A stretch of 64,000 nucleotides of DNA, taken from positions 2,914,001-2,978,000 of the forward strand of contig NC_079887.1 in the NCBI RefSeq assembly GCF_029227915.1. The letters are read 5' to 3'. Origin of the DNA: Hydractinia symbiolongicarpus (Eukaryota; Cnidaria; Hydrozoa; Anthoathecata; Hydractiniidae). A program made the position numbers and the translations under genes. Shown here piece after piece: positions 25,101-37,298 of the stretch; position 1 is the stretch's first letter, and each line of letters begins with the position of its first letter. Below the pieces are notes generated by a model, which worked only from the letters and a program-made list of their open reading frames with translations, did no database searches and was not told the DNA's origin.

Positions 25101-28100
25101 ACTCGGCCCGTATAGTCAAAAGTATACAAAGAAAGTACCCAGGGAGTAAACTCATTTCCAGAACGATTTTTTAAATTATTTTTTCACCACTGAGACGTAT
25201 GAGACTTGTAGTTTTCAAAAATGTTTTCATTTTTGATGAGACGCTGAATAACAGAAATTTAATCGCCGGCAAACGAAAACCTGCGATTTCACGTAAATCC
25301 CGGACTCGGCCCGTATAGTCAAAAGTATACAAAGAAAGTACCCAGGGTGTAAACTCAATTCCCGAACGATTTTTAAATTATTTTTTCACCACTAAAACGC
25401 ATGAGACTTGTAGTTTTTAAAAATGATTTTATTTTTGATGAGACGCCGAATAAAAGAAGTTTAATCGCCGGCAAACGAAAACCTGCGATTTCCCGTAAAT
25501 CCTGGACTCGGCCCGTATAGTCAAAAGTATACAAAGAAAGTACCCAGGGAGTAAACTCATTTCCCAAACGATTTTTTAAATTATTATTTCACCACTAAAG
25601 CCCATGGGACTTGTAGTTTTTAAAAATGGTTTCCTTTTTGATGAGACGCTGAATAAAAGAAGTTTAATCGCCGGCAAACGAAAACCCGCGATTTCCCGTA
25701 AATCCCGGACTCGGTCCGTATAGTTAAAAGTATACAAGGAAAGTACCCAGTGAGTAAACTCATTTCCCGAACAAATTTTTAAATTATTTTTTCACCACTA
25801 AGACGTATGAGACTTGTAGTTTTCTAAAATGTTTTCATTTTTGATGAGACGCTGAATAAAAGAAGTTTAATCGCCGGCAAACGAAAACCTGCGATTTCAC
25901 GTAAATCCCGGACTCGGCCCGTATAGTCAAAAGTATACAAAGAAAGTACCCAGGGTGTAAACTCAATTCCCGAACGATTTTTAAATTATTTTTTCACCAC
26001 TAAGACGCATGAGACTTGTAGTTTTTAAAAATGATTTCATTTTTGATGAGACGCCGAATAAAAGAAGTTTAATCGCCGGCAAACGAAAACCTGCGATTTC
26101 CCGTAAATCCCCGACTCGGCCCGTATAGTCAAAAGTATACAAAGAAAGTACCCAGGGTGTAAACTCATTTCCCGAACGGTTTTTTAAATTATTTTTTCAC
26201 CACTAAAACGCATGAGACTTGTAGTTTTCAAAAATGTTTTCATTTTTGATGAGACGCGGAATAAAAAAAGTTTAATCGCCGGCAAACGAAAACCTGCGAT
26301 TTCCCGTAAATCCCCTACTCTGCCCGTATAGTCAAAAGTATACAAAGAAAGTACCCAGGGAGTAAACTCATTTCCCGAACGAATTTTGAAATTATTTTTT
26401 CACCACTAAGACGTATGAGACTTGTAGTTTTCAAAAATGTTTTCATTTTTGATGAGAAGCTGAATAAAAGAAGTTTAATCGCCGGCAAACGAAAACCTGC
26501 GATTTCACGTAAATCCCGGACTCGGCCCGTATAGTCAAAAGTATACAAAGAAAATACCCAGGGTGTAAACTCATTTCCCGAACGATTTTTAAATTATTTT
26601 TTCACCAATAAAACGCATGAGACTTGTAGTTTTTAAACATGATTTCATTTTTGATGAGACGCTGAATAAAAGAAGTTTAATCGCCGGCAAACGAAAACCC
26701 GCGATTTCCCGTAAATCCCGGACTCGGTCCGTATAGTTAAAAGTATACAAGGAAAGTACCCAGGGAGTAAACTCATTTCCCAAACGATTTCTTAATTTAT
26801 TATTTCACCACTAAAACGCATGAGACTTGTAGTTTTTAAAAATGATTTCATTTTTGATGAGACGCCGAATAAAAGAAGTTTAATCGCCGGCAAACGAAAA
26901 CCTGCGATTTCCCGTAAATCCCGGACTCGGCCCGTATAGTCAAAAGTATACAAAGAAAGTACCCAGGGTGTAAACTCATTTCCCGAACGATTTTTTAAAT
27001 TATTTTTTCACCACTAAAACGCATGAGACTTGTAGTTTTCAAAAATGTTTTCATTTTTGATGAGACGCTGAATAAAAGAAGTTTAATCGCCGGCAAACGA
27101 AAACCTGCGATTTCCCGTAAATCCCCTACTCTGCCCGTATAGTCAAAAGTATACAAAGAAAGTACCCAGGGAGTAAACTCATTTCCCGAACGAATTTTTA
27201 AATTTTTTTTTCACCACTAAGACGTATGAGACTTGTAGTTTTCAAAAATGTTTTCATTTTTGATGAGAAGCTGAATAAAAGAAGTTTAATCGCCGGCAAA
27301 CGAAAACCTGCGATTTCACGTAAATCCCGGACTCGGCCCGTATAGTCAAAAGTATACAAAGAAAGTACCCAGGGTGTAAACTCATTTCCCGAACGATTTT
27401 TAAATTATTTTTTCACCACTAAAACGCATGAGACTTGTAGTTTTTAAAAATGATTTCATTTTTGATGAGACGCTGAATAAAAGAAGTTTAATCGCCGACA
27501 AACGAAAACCTGCGATTTCCCGTAAATCCCGGACTCGGTCTGTATAGTTAAAAGTATACAAGGAAAGTACCCAGGGAGTAAACTCATTTCCCAAACGATT
27601 TCTTAATTTATTATTTCACCACTAAAACGCATGAGACTTGTAGTTTTTAAAAATGATTTCATTTTTGATGAGACGCCGAATAAAAGAAGTTTAATCGCCG
27701 GCAAACGAAAACCTGCGATTTCCCGTAAATCCCGGACTCGGCCCGTATAGTCAAAAGTATACAAAGAAAGTACCCAGGGTGTAAACTCATTTCCCGAACG
27801 ATTTTTTAAATTATTTTTTCACCACTAAAACGCATGAGACTTGTAGTTTTCAAAAATGTTTTCATTTTTGATGAGACGCTGAATAAAAGAAGTTTAATCG
27901 CCGGCAAACGAAAACCTGCGATTTCCCGTAAATCCCCTACTCTGCCCGTATAGTCAAAAGTATACAAAGAAAGTACCCAGGGAGTAAACTCATTTCCCGA
28001 ACGAATTTTTAAATTTTTTTTTCACCACTAAGACGTATGAGACTTGTAGTTTTCAAAAATGTTTTCATTTTTGATGAGAAGCTGAATAAAAGAAGTTTAA

Positions 28101-28210
28101 TCGCCGGCAAACGAAAACCTGCGATTTCACGTAAATCCCGGACTCGGCCCGTATAGTCAAAAGTATACAAAGAAAGTACCCAGGGTGTAAACTCATTTCC
28201 CGAACGATTT
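22113..28210. repeat. Large segmental duplication, copy 2
   Basis: Counterpart of 14,204-20,300. It lacks the five-monomer duplication that copy 1 carries at 15.5-17.5 kb, and it lacks two monomers present in copy 1 between 19,260 and 19,690. It has gained its own dimer duplication at 24.6-25.4 kb and a four-monomer duplication at 26.8-28.4 kb. Confidence 0.8.
24590..25400. repeat. Dimer tandem duplication (2 x 405 bp)
   Basis: The markers aatcccagactcgg, cactgagacgtatgag and gaataacagaaattt (24,841 and 25,246) recur at 405 bp. The only difference noticed is ggtgtagactc near 24,944 against ggtgtaaactc. It is absent from the equivalent place in the other large copy (17.9 kb). Confidence 0.8.
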
Positions 28211-28409
28211 TTAAATTATTTTTTCACCACTAAAACGCATGAGACTTGTAGTTTTTAAAAATGATTTCATTTTTGATGAGACGCTGAATAAAAGAAGTTT
28301 AATCGCCGACAAACGAAAACCTGCGATTTCCCGTAAATCCCGGACTCGGTCTGTATAGTTAAAAGTATACAAGGAAAGTACCCAGTGAGTAAACTCATTT
28401 CCCGAACGA
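26788..28409. repeat. Four-monomer tandem duplication (2 x 811 bp)
   Basis: tttcttaattt occurs at 26,788 and 27,599, followed in both by gacgccgaat, cccctactctg, the long T-run and ggtgtaaactc monomers. The copies share gccgacaaacg with ctcggtctgtatag at their ends (near 27,500 and 28,310). This block lies at the right end of large copy 2 and is single in copy 1 near 19.7-20.3 kb. Confidence 0.8.
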
Positions 28410-29051
28410 ATTTTTAAATTATTTTTTCACCACTACAACGTATGAGACTTGTAGTTTTCAAAAATGTTTTCATTTTTGATGAGACGCTGAATAAAAGAAG
28501 TTTAATCGCCGGCAAACGAAAACCTGCGATTTCCCGTAAATCCCGGACTCGGTCCGTATAGTCAAAAGTATACAAAGAAAGTACCCAGGGTGTAAACTCA
28601 TTTCCCGAACGATTTTTTAAATTATTTTTTCACCACTAAAACGCATGAGACTTGTAGTTTTTAAAAATGTTTTCATTTTTGATGAGACGCTGAATAAAAG
28701 CAGTTTAATCGCCGGCAAACGAAAACCCGCGATTTCCCGTAAATCCCGGGCTTGGCACGTATAGTCGAATGTATACAAAGAAAGTACCCTGTGAGTAAAC
28801 TCATTTCCAGAACGATTTTTTAAATTATTTTTTCACCACTAAAACGCATAAACTTGTAGTTTTTAAAAATGTTTTCATTTTTGATGAGACGCTGAATAAA
28901 AGAAGTTTAATCGCCGGCAAACGAAAACCCGCGATTTCCCGTAAATCCGGGACTTGGCCCGTATAGTCAAAAGTATACAAAGAAAGTACCCTGTGAGTAA
29001 AATCATTTCCAGAACGATTTTTTAAATTATTTTTTCACCACTAAAACGCAT

Positions 29052-30670
29052 AAGACTTGTAGTTTTTCAAAATGTTTTCATTTTTGATGACACGCTGAAT
29101 AAAAGAAGTTTACTCGCCGGCAAACGAAAACCTGCGATTTCCCGTAATTCCTGAACTCGGCCCGTATAGTCAAAAGTATACAAAGAAAGTACCCAGGGAG
29201 TAAACTCATTTCCCAAACGATTTTTTAAATTATTATTTCACCACTAAATCGCATAAGACTTGTAGTTTTTAAAAATGTTTTCATTTTTGATGAGACGCTG
29301 AATAAAAGAAGTTTAATCGCCGGCAAACGAAAACCCGCGATTTCCGGTAAATCCCGGGCTTGGCCCATATAGTCAAAAGTATACAAAGAAAGTACCCAGG
29401 GAGTAAACTCATTTCCCGAACGATTTTTTAAATTACTTTTTCACCACTAAAACGCATGAGACTTGTAGTTTTTAAAAATGTTTTCATTTTTGATGAGACG
29501 CTGAATAAAAGAAGTTTAATCGCCGGCAAACGAAAACCTGCGATTTCCCGTAAATCCTGGACTCGGCCCGTATAGTCAAAAGTATACAAAGAAAGTACCC
29601 AGGGAGTAAACTCATTTCCCGAACGATTTTTTAAATTATTATTTCACCACTAAAGCCCATGAGACTTGTAGTTTTTAAAAATGATTTCATTTTTGATGAG
29701 ACGCTGAATAAAAGAAGTTTAATCGCCGGCAAACGAAAACCCGCGATTTCCCGTAAATCCCGGACTCTGTCCGGATAGTTAAAAGTATACAAGGAAAGTA
29801 CCCAGTGAGTAAACTCATTTCCCGAACGAATTTTTAAATTATTTTTTCACCACTAAAACGTATGAGACTTGTAGTTTTTCAAAATGTTTTCATTTTTGAT
29901 GACACGCTGAATAAAAGAAGTTTACTCGCCGGCAAACGAAAACCTGCGATTTCCCGTAATTCCTGAACTCGGCCCGTATAGTCAAAAGTATACAAAGAAA
30001 GTACCCAGGGAGTAAACTCATTTCCCAAACGATTTTTTAAATTATTATTTCACCACTAAAACGCATAAGACTTGTAGTTTTTAAAAATGTTTTCATTTTT
30101 GATGAGACGCTGAATAAAAGAAGTTTAATCGCCGGCAAACGAAAACCCGCGATTTCCGGTAAATCCCGGGCTTGGCCCATATAGTCAAAAGTATACAAAG
30201 AAAGTACCCAGGGAGTAAACTCATTTCCCGAACGATTTTTTAAATTACTTTTTCACCACTAAAACGCATGAGACTTGTAGTTTTTAAAAATGTTTTCATT
30301 TTTGATGAGACGCTGAATAAAAGAAGTTTAATCGCCGGCAAACGAAAACCTGCGATTTCCCGTAAATCCTGGACTCGGCCCGTATAGTCAAAAGTATACA
30401 AAGAAAGTACCCAGGGAGTAAACTCATTTCCCGAACGATTTTTTAAATTATTATTTCACCACTAAAGCCCATGAGACTTGTAGTTTTTAAAAATGATTTC
30501 ATTTTTGATGAGACGCTGAATAAAAGAAGTTTAATCGCCGGCAAACGAAAACCCGCGATTTCCCGTAAATCCCGGACTCTGTCCGGATAGTTAAAAGTAT
30601 ACAAGGAAAGTACCCAGTGAGTAAACTCATTTCCCGAACGAATTTTTAAATTATTTTTTCACCACTAAGA
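29052..30670. repeat. Four-monomer tandem duplication (2 x 812 bp)
   Basis: gatgacacgc (29,086 and 29,898), gtttactcgcc, cccgtaattcctgaactcgg and ctctgtccggatag repeat at 812 bp. One difference noticed is ctaaatcgcataag near 29,247 against ctaaaacgcataag. Confidence 0.85.
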
Positions 30671-32023
30671 CGTATGAGACTTGTATATTTCAAAAATGTT
30701 TTCATTTTTGATGAGACGCTGAATAAAAGAAGTTTAATCGCCGGCAAACGAAAACCTGCGATTTCCTGTAAATCCCGGACTCGGCCCGTATAGTCAAAAG
30801 TATACAAAGAAAGTACCCAGGGTGTAAACTCATTTCCCGAACGATTTTTAAATTATTTTTTCAAGACTAAAACGCATGAGACTTGTAGTTTTTAAAAATG
30901 ATTTCATTTTTGATGAGACGCTGAATAAAAGAAGTTTAATCGCCGGCAAACGAAAACCGGCGATTTCCCGTTAATCCCGGACTCGGTCCGTATAGTTAAA
31001 AGTATACAAGGAAAGTACCCAGTGAGTAAACTCATTTCCCGAACGAATTTTTAAATTATTTTTTCACCACTAAAACGTATGAGACTTGTAGTTTTCAAAA
31101 ATGTTTTCATTTTTGATGAGACGCCTAATAAAAGAGGTTTAATCGCGGGAAAACGAAAACCCGCGATTTCCCGTAAATCACGGGCTTGGCCCGTATAGTC
31201 GAATGTATACAAAGAAAGTACCCTGTGAGTACACTCATTTCCAGAACGATTTTTTAAATTATTTTTTCACCACTAAAACGCATGAGACTTGTAGTTTTCA
31301 AAAATGTTTTCATTTTTGATGAGACGCTTAATGAAAGAGGTTTAATCGCCGGCAAACGAAATCCCGCGTTTTCCCGTAAATCCGGGGCTTGGCCCGTATA
31401 GTCGAATGTATACAAAGAAAATACCCAGGGAGTAAACTCATTTCCTGAACGATTTTTTAAATTTTTTTTTCACCACTAAAACGCATGAGACTTGTAGTTT
31501 TCAAAAATGTTTTCATTTTTGATGAGATGCTTAATGAAAGAGGTTTAATCGCGGGAAAACGAAAAACCGCGATTTTCCGTAAATCCCGGGCTTGGCCCGT
31601 ATAGTCGAATGTATACAAAGAAAGTACCCTGTGATTAAACTCATTTCCAGAACGATTTTTTAAATTATTTTTTCACCACTAAAACGCATAAGACATGTAG
31701 TTTTTAAAAATGTTTTCATTTTTGATGAGAATCTGAATAAAAGAAGTTTAATCGCCGGCCAACGAAAACCCGCGATTTCCCGTAAATCCCGGCTTGGCCC
31801 GTATAGTCAAAAGTATACAAAGAAAGTACCCAGGGAGTAAACTCATTTCCCGAACGATTTTTTAAATTATTTTTTCACCACTAAAACGCATAAGACTTGT
31901 AGTTTTTAAAAATGTTTTCATTTTTGATGAGACGCTGTATAAAAGAAGTTTAATCGCCGGCAAACGAAAACCCGCGATTTCCCGTAAATCCCGGGCTTGG
32001 CCCGTATAGTCAAAAGTATACAA
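30670..32023. repeat. Array stretch of more divergent monomers; first S2 and S3 units
   Basis: Monomers here differ more from one another than in the flanking duplicated blocks, and I found no close tandem partner. Unusual forms include cttgtatatttc near 30,683, ttcaagactaaaacg near 30,860, gacgcctaataaaagagg near 31,122, cacgggcttgg near 31,178 and gagaatctg near 31,727. S3 first appears at 31,141 and S2 near 31,326. No gene is visible. Confidence 0.65.
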
Positions 32024-32224
32024 AGAAAGTACCCAGGGAGTAAACTCATTTCCCGAACGATTTTTTATATTATTTTTTTACCACTAAACGCATGAGACTT
32101 GTAGCTTTCAAAAATATTATCATATTTGATGGGACGATGAATAAAAGAAGTTTAATCGCCGGCAAACGAAAACCCGCAATTTCCCGTAAATCCCGGACTC
32201 GGCCCGTATAGTCAAAAGTATACA
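32023..32224. repeat. Isolated S1 monomer in zone III (copy A)
   Basis: This 202-bp unit has the S1 markers tttatatta, ccactaaacg and catatttgatggg, with private changes tagctttc, attatcatattt and gacgatg. It lies more than 22 kb from the last S1 unit in zone I. Its copy is at 37,097-37,298. Confidence 0.85.
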
Positions 32225-32559
32225 AAGAAAGTACCCAGGGAGTAAACTCATTTCCCAAATGATTTTTTAATTTATTTTTTCACCACTAAAACGCACCAGA
32301 CTTGTAGTTTTCAAAAAGGTTTTCATATTTGATGAGACGCTTAATGAAAGAGGTTTAATCGCCAGCAAACGAAATCCCGCGTTTTCCCGTAAATCCGGGG
32401 CTTGGCCCGTATATTCGAATGTATACAAAGAAAGTACCCAGGGAGTAAACTCATTTCCCGAACGATTTTTTAAATTTTTTTTTCACCACTAAAACGCATG
32501 AGACTTGTAGTTTTCAAAAATGTTTTCATTTTTGATGAGACGCTTAATGAAAGAGGTTT

Positions 32560-32587
32560 AATCGCGGGAAAACGAAAACCCGCGATT
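32560..32587. other. Perfect dyad II in an S3 monomer (copy A)
   Basis: Left arm AATCGCGGG, loop AAAACGAAAA, right arm CCCGCGATT: all nine positions pair. The duplicate is at 37,634-37,661. The same perfect form occurs at 31,141-31,168, 43,927-43,954 and in most other S3 monomers. Confidence 0.9.
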
Positions 32588-32599
32588 TCCCGTAAATCC

Positions 32600-32613
32600 C
32601 GGGCTTTCGCCCG
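32600..32613. other. Dyad III with altered loop (TTTC)
   Basis: CGGGC, loop TTTC, GCCCG. The usual TTG loop is replaced and lengthened by one base, but the stem is intact. The copy is at 37,674-37,687. Confidence 0.85.
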
Positions 32614-33172
32614 TATAGTCGAATGTATACAAAGAAAGTACCCTGTGAGTAAACTCATTTCCAGAACGATTTTTTAAATTATTTTTTCACCACTAAAACG
32701 CATAAGACATGTAGTTTTTAAAAATGTTTTCATTTTTGATGAGACGCTGAATAAAAGAAGTTTAATCGCCGGCAAACGAACACCCGCGATTTCCCGTAAA
32801 TCCCGGCATGGCCCGTATAGTCAAAAGTATACAAAGAAAGTACCTAGGAAGTAAACTCATTTCCCGAACGATTTTTTAAATTACTTTTTCACCACTAAAA
32901 CGCATGAGACTTGTAGTTTTTAAAAATGTTTTCATTTTTGATGAGACGCTGAATAAAAGAAGTTTAATCGCCGGCAAACGAAAACCTGCGATTTTCCGTA
33001 AATGCTGGACTCGGCCCGTATAGTCAAAAGTATACAAAGAAAGTACCCAGGGAGTAAACTCATTTCCCAAACGATTTTTTAAATTATTATTTCACCACTA
33101 AAACGCACGAGACTTGTAGTTTTCAAGAATGTTTTCATTTTTGATGAGACGCTGAATAAAAGCAGTTTAATC

Positions 33173-34230
33173 GCTGGCAAACAAAAACCTGCGATTTCCC
33201 GTAAATCCCGGACTCGGCCCGTATAGTCAAAAGTATACAAAGAAAGTACCCAGGGAGTAAACTCATTTTCCGAACGATTTTTTAAAATATTTTTTCACCA
33301 CTAAAACGCATTAGACTTGTAGTTTTCAAAAATGTTTTCATTTTTGATGAGACGCTTAATGAAAGAGGTTTAATCGCCGGCAAACGAAATCCCGCGTTTT
33401 CCCGTAAATCCGGGGCTTGGCCCGTATAGTTAAATGTATACAAAGAAAGTACCTTGTGAGTAAACTCATTTCCAGAACGATTTTTTAAATTATTTTTTCA
33501 CCACTAAAACGCATAAGACATGTAGTTTTTAAAAATGTTTTCATTTTTGATGAGACGCTGAATAAAAGAAGTTTAATCGCCGGCAAACGAAAACCCGCGA
33601 TTTCCCGTAAATCCTGGACTCGGCCCGTATAGTCAAAAGTATACAAAGAAAGTACCCAGGGAGTAAACTCATTTCCCGAACGATTTTTTAAATTATTTTT
33701 TCACCACTAAAACGCATGAGACTTGTAGTTTTTAAAAATGTTTTCATTTTTGATGAGACGCTGAATAAAAGCAGTTTAATCGCTGGCAAACAAAAACCTG
33801 CGATTTCCCGTAAATCCCGGACTCGGCCCGTATAGTCAAAAGTATACAAAGAAAGTACCCAGGGAGTAAACTCATTTTCCGAACGATTTTTTAAAATATT
33901 TTTTCACCACTAAAACGCATTAGACTTGTAGTTTTCAAAAATGTTTTCATTTTTGATGAGACGCTTAATGAAAGAGGTTTAATCGCCGGCAAACGAAATC
34001 CCGCGTTTTCCCGTAAATCCGGGGCTTGGCCCGTATAGTTAAATGTATACAAAGAAAGTACCTTGTGAGTAAACTCATTTCCAGAACGATTTTTTAAATT
34101 ATTTTTTCACCACTAAAACGCATAAGACATGTAGTTTTTAAAAATGTTTTCATTTTTGATGAGACGCTGAATAAAAGAAGTTTAATCGCCGGCAAACGAA
34201 AACCCGCGATTTCCCGTAAATCCTGGACGC
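33173..34230. repeat. Three-monomer duplication nested in the 25-monomer unit (609 bp)
   Basis: cgctggcaaacaaaaacc occurs at 33,172 and 33,781, followed by the same S2 monomer (with ttaaaatatttt, cattagac and gttaaatg) and the same cataagacatg monomer. Looser copies of this trimer or tetramer follow at about 34.7 and 35.3 kb. The arrangement is repeated in copy B, so it predates the 25-monomer duplication. A one-monomer repeat with cctggacgcgg (34,223 and 34,426) follows. Confidence 0.75.
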
Positions 34231-37096
34231 GGCCCGTATAGTCAAAAGTATACAAAGAAAGTACCCAGGGAGTAAACTCATTTCCCGAACGATTTTTTAA
34301 ATTACTTTTTCACCACTAAAACGCATGAGACTTGTAGTTTTTAAAAATGTTTTCATTTTTGATGAGACGCTGAATAAAAGAAGTTTAATCGCCGGCAAAC
34401 GAAAACCCGCGATTTCCCGTAAATCCTGGACGCGGCCCGTATAGTCAAAAGTATACAAAGAAAGTACCCAGGGAGTAAACTCATTTCCCGAACGATTTTT
34501 TAAATTACTTTTTCACCACTAAAACGCATGAGACTTGTAGTTTTTAAAAATGTTTTCATTTTTGATGAGACGCTGAATAAAAGAAGTTTAATCGCTGGCA
34601 AACGAAAACCTGCGATTTCCCGTAAATCCCGGACTCGGCCCGTATAGTCAAAAGTATACAAAGCAAGTACCCAGGGAGTAAACTCATTTTCCGAACGATT
34701 TTTTAAAATATTTTTTCACCACTAAAACGCATGAGACTTGTAGTTTTCAAAAATGTTTTCATTTTTGATGAGACGCTTAATGAAAGAGGTTTAAACGCCG
34801 GCAAACGAAATCCCGCGTTTTCCCGTAAATCCGGGGCTTGGCCCGTATAGTTAAATGTATACAAAGAAAGTACCTTGTGAGTAAACTCATTTCCAGAACG
34901 ATTTTTTAAATTATTTTTTCACCACTAAAACGCATAAGACATGTAGTTTTTAAAAATGTTTTCAATTTTGATGAGACGCTGAATAAAAGAAGTTTAATCG
35001 CCGGCAAACGAAAACCCGCGATTTCCCGTAAATCCTGGACTCGGCCCGTATAGTCAAAAGTATACAAAGAAAGTACCCAGGGAGTAAAATCATTTCCCGA
35101 ACGATTTTTTAAATTACTTTTTCACCACTAAAACGCATGAGACTTGTAGTTTTTAAAAATGTTTTCATTTTTGATGAGACGCTGAATAAAAGCAGTTTAA
35201 TCGCTCGCAAACGAAAACCTGCGATTTCCCGTAAATCCAGGACTCGGCCCGTATAGTCAAAAGTATACAAAGAAAGTACCCAGGGAGTAAACTCATTTTC
35301 CGAACGATTTTTTAAAATATTTTTTCACCACTAAAACGCATTAGACTTGTAGTTTTCAAAAATGTTTTCATTTTTGATGAGACGCCTAATGAAAGAGGTT
35401 TAATCGCCGGCAAACGAAATCCCGCGTTTTCCCGTAAATCCGGGGCTTGGCCCGTATAGTTAAATGTATACAAAGAAAGTACCTTGTGAGTAAACTCATT
35501 TCCAGAACGATTTTTTAAATTATTTTTTCACCACTAAAACGCATAAGACATGTAGTTTTTAAAAATGTTTTCATTTTTGATGAGACGCTGAATAAAAGAA
35601 GTTTAATCGCCGGCAAACGAAAACCCGCGATTTCCCGTAAATCCTGGACTCGGCGCGTATAGTCAAAAGTATACAAAGAAAGTACCCAGGGAGTAAACTC
35701 ATTTCCCGAACGATTTTTTAAATTACTTTTTCACCACTGAAACGCATGAGACTTGTAGTTTTTAAAAATGTTTTCATTTTTGATGAGACGCTGAATAAAA
35801 GAAGTTTAATCGCCGGCAAACGAAAACCTGCGATTTCCCGTAAATCCTGGACTCGGCCCGTATAGTCAAAAGTATACAAAGAAAGTACCCAGGGAGTAAA
35901 CTCATTTCCCAAACGATTTTTTAAATTATTATTTCACCACTAAAACGCATGAGACTTGTAGTTTTTAAAAATGTTTTCATTTTTGATGAGACGCTGAATA
36001 AAAGAAGTTTAATCGCCGGCAAACGAAAACCTGCGATTTCCCGTAAATCCTGGACTCGGCCCGTATAGTCAAAAGTATACAAAGAAAGTACCCAGGGAGT
36101 AAACTCATTTCCCAAACGATTTTTTAAATTATTATTTCACCACTAAAACGCATGAGACTTGTAGTTTTCAAGAATGTTTTCATTTTTGATGAGACGCTGA
36201 ATAAAAACAGTTTAATCGCTGGCAAACGAAAACCTGCGATTTCCCGTAAATCCCGGACTCGGCCCGTATAGTCAAAAGTATACAAAGAAAGTACCCAGGG
36301 AGTAAACTCATTTCCAGAACAATTTGTTAAATTATTGTTTCACCACTAAAACGCATAAGACTTGTAGTTTTTAAAAATGTTTTCATTTTTGATGAGACGC
36401 TGAATAAAAGAAGTTTAATCGCTGGCAAACGAAAACCCGCGATTTCCGGTAAATCCCGGGCTTGGCCCGTATAGCCAAAAGTATACAAAGAAAGTACCCA
36501 GGGAGTAAACTCATTTCCCGAACGATTTTTTAAATTACATTTTCACCACTAAAACGCATGAGACTTGTAGTTTTTAAAAATGTTTTCATTTTTGATGAGA
36601 CGCTGAATAAAAGAAGTTTAATCGCCGGCAAACGAAAACCTGCGATTTCCCGTAAATCCTGGACTCCGCCCGTATAGTCAAAAGTATACAAAGAAAGTAC
36701 CCAGGGAGTAAACTCATTTCCCAATCGATTTTTTAAATTATTATTTCACCACTAAAGCCCATGAGACTTGTAGTTTTTAAAAATGTTTTCATTTTTGATG
36801 AGACGCTGAATAAAAGAAGTTTAATCGCCGGCAAACGAAAACCCGCGATTTCCCGTAAATCCCGGACTCGGCCCGTATAGTTAAAAGTATACAAGGAAAG
36901 TACCCAGTGAGTAAACTCATTTCCCGAACGAATTTTTAAATTATTTTTTCACCACTAAAACGTATGAGACTTGTAGTTTTCAAAAATGTTTTCATTTTTG
37001 ATGAGACGCTGAATAAAAGAAGTTTAATCGCCGGCAAACGAAAACCTGCGATTTCCCGTAAATCCCGTACTCGGCCCGTATAGTCAAAAGTATACA

Positions 37097-37298
37097 AAGA
37101 AAGTACCCAGGGAGTAAACTCATTTCCCGAACGATTTTTTATATTATTTTTTTACCACTAAACGCATGAGACTTGTAGCTTTCAAAAATATTATCATATT
37201 TGATGGGACGATGAATAAAAGAAGTTTAATCGCCGGCAAACGAAAACCCGCAATTTCCCGTAAATCCCGGACTCGGCCCGTATAGTCAAAAGTATACA
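37097..37298. repeat. Isolated S1 monomer in zone III (copy B)
   Basis: Same private markers as the unit 5,074 bp upstream. It marks the start of the second copy of the 25-monomer duplication. Confidence 0.85.

Larger units (their letters stand above)
9360..28650. repeat. Zone II: array segment built on the gcccatgag/acgtatgag dimer
   Basis: From about 9.4 kb S1 disappears. The common markers become ttccggtaaatcccgggc with cccatatag, taaagcccatgag with aatgatttc, cagtccgtatagtt, and aaggaaagtacccagtgag with cgaatttttaaatt and acgtatgag. The right edge is placed where the gcacgtatagtcgaatg and ccctgtgag markers return, near 28,700-28,800. No gene or foreign insertion is visible. Confidence 0.75.

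Noticed and set aside
32612-32630. Possible CENP-B box in S2/S3 monomers (CCCG...T...CGAA in cccgtatagtcgaatg)
   Set aside because: The minimal CENP-B box read on this strand needs CCCG, two bases, T, four bases, then CGAA. Here only three bases separate T from CGAA, so the spacing is one base short. A divergent recognition protein cannot be excluded, but the canonical motif is absent.
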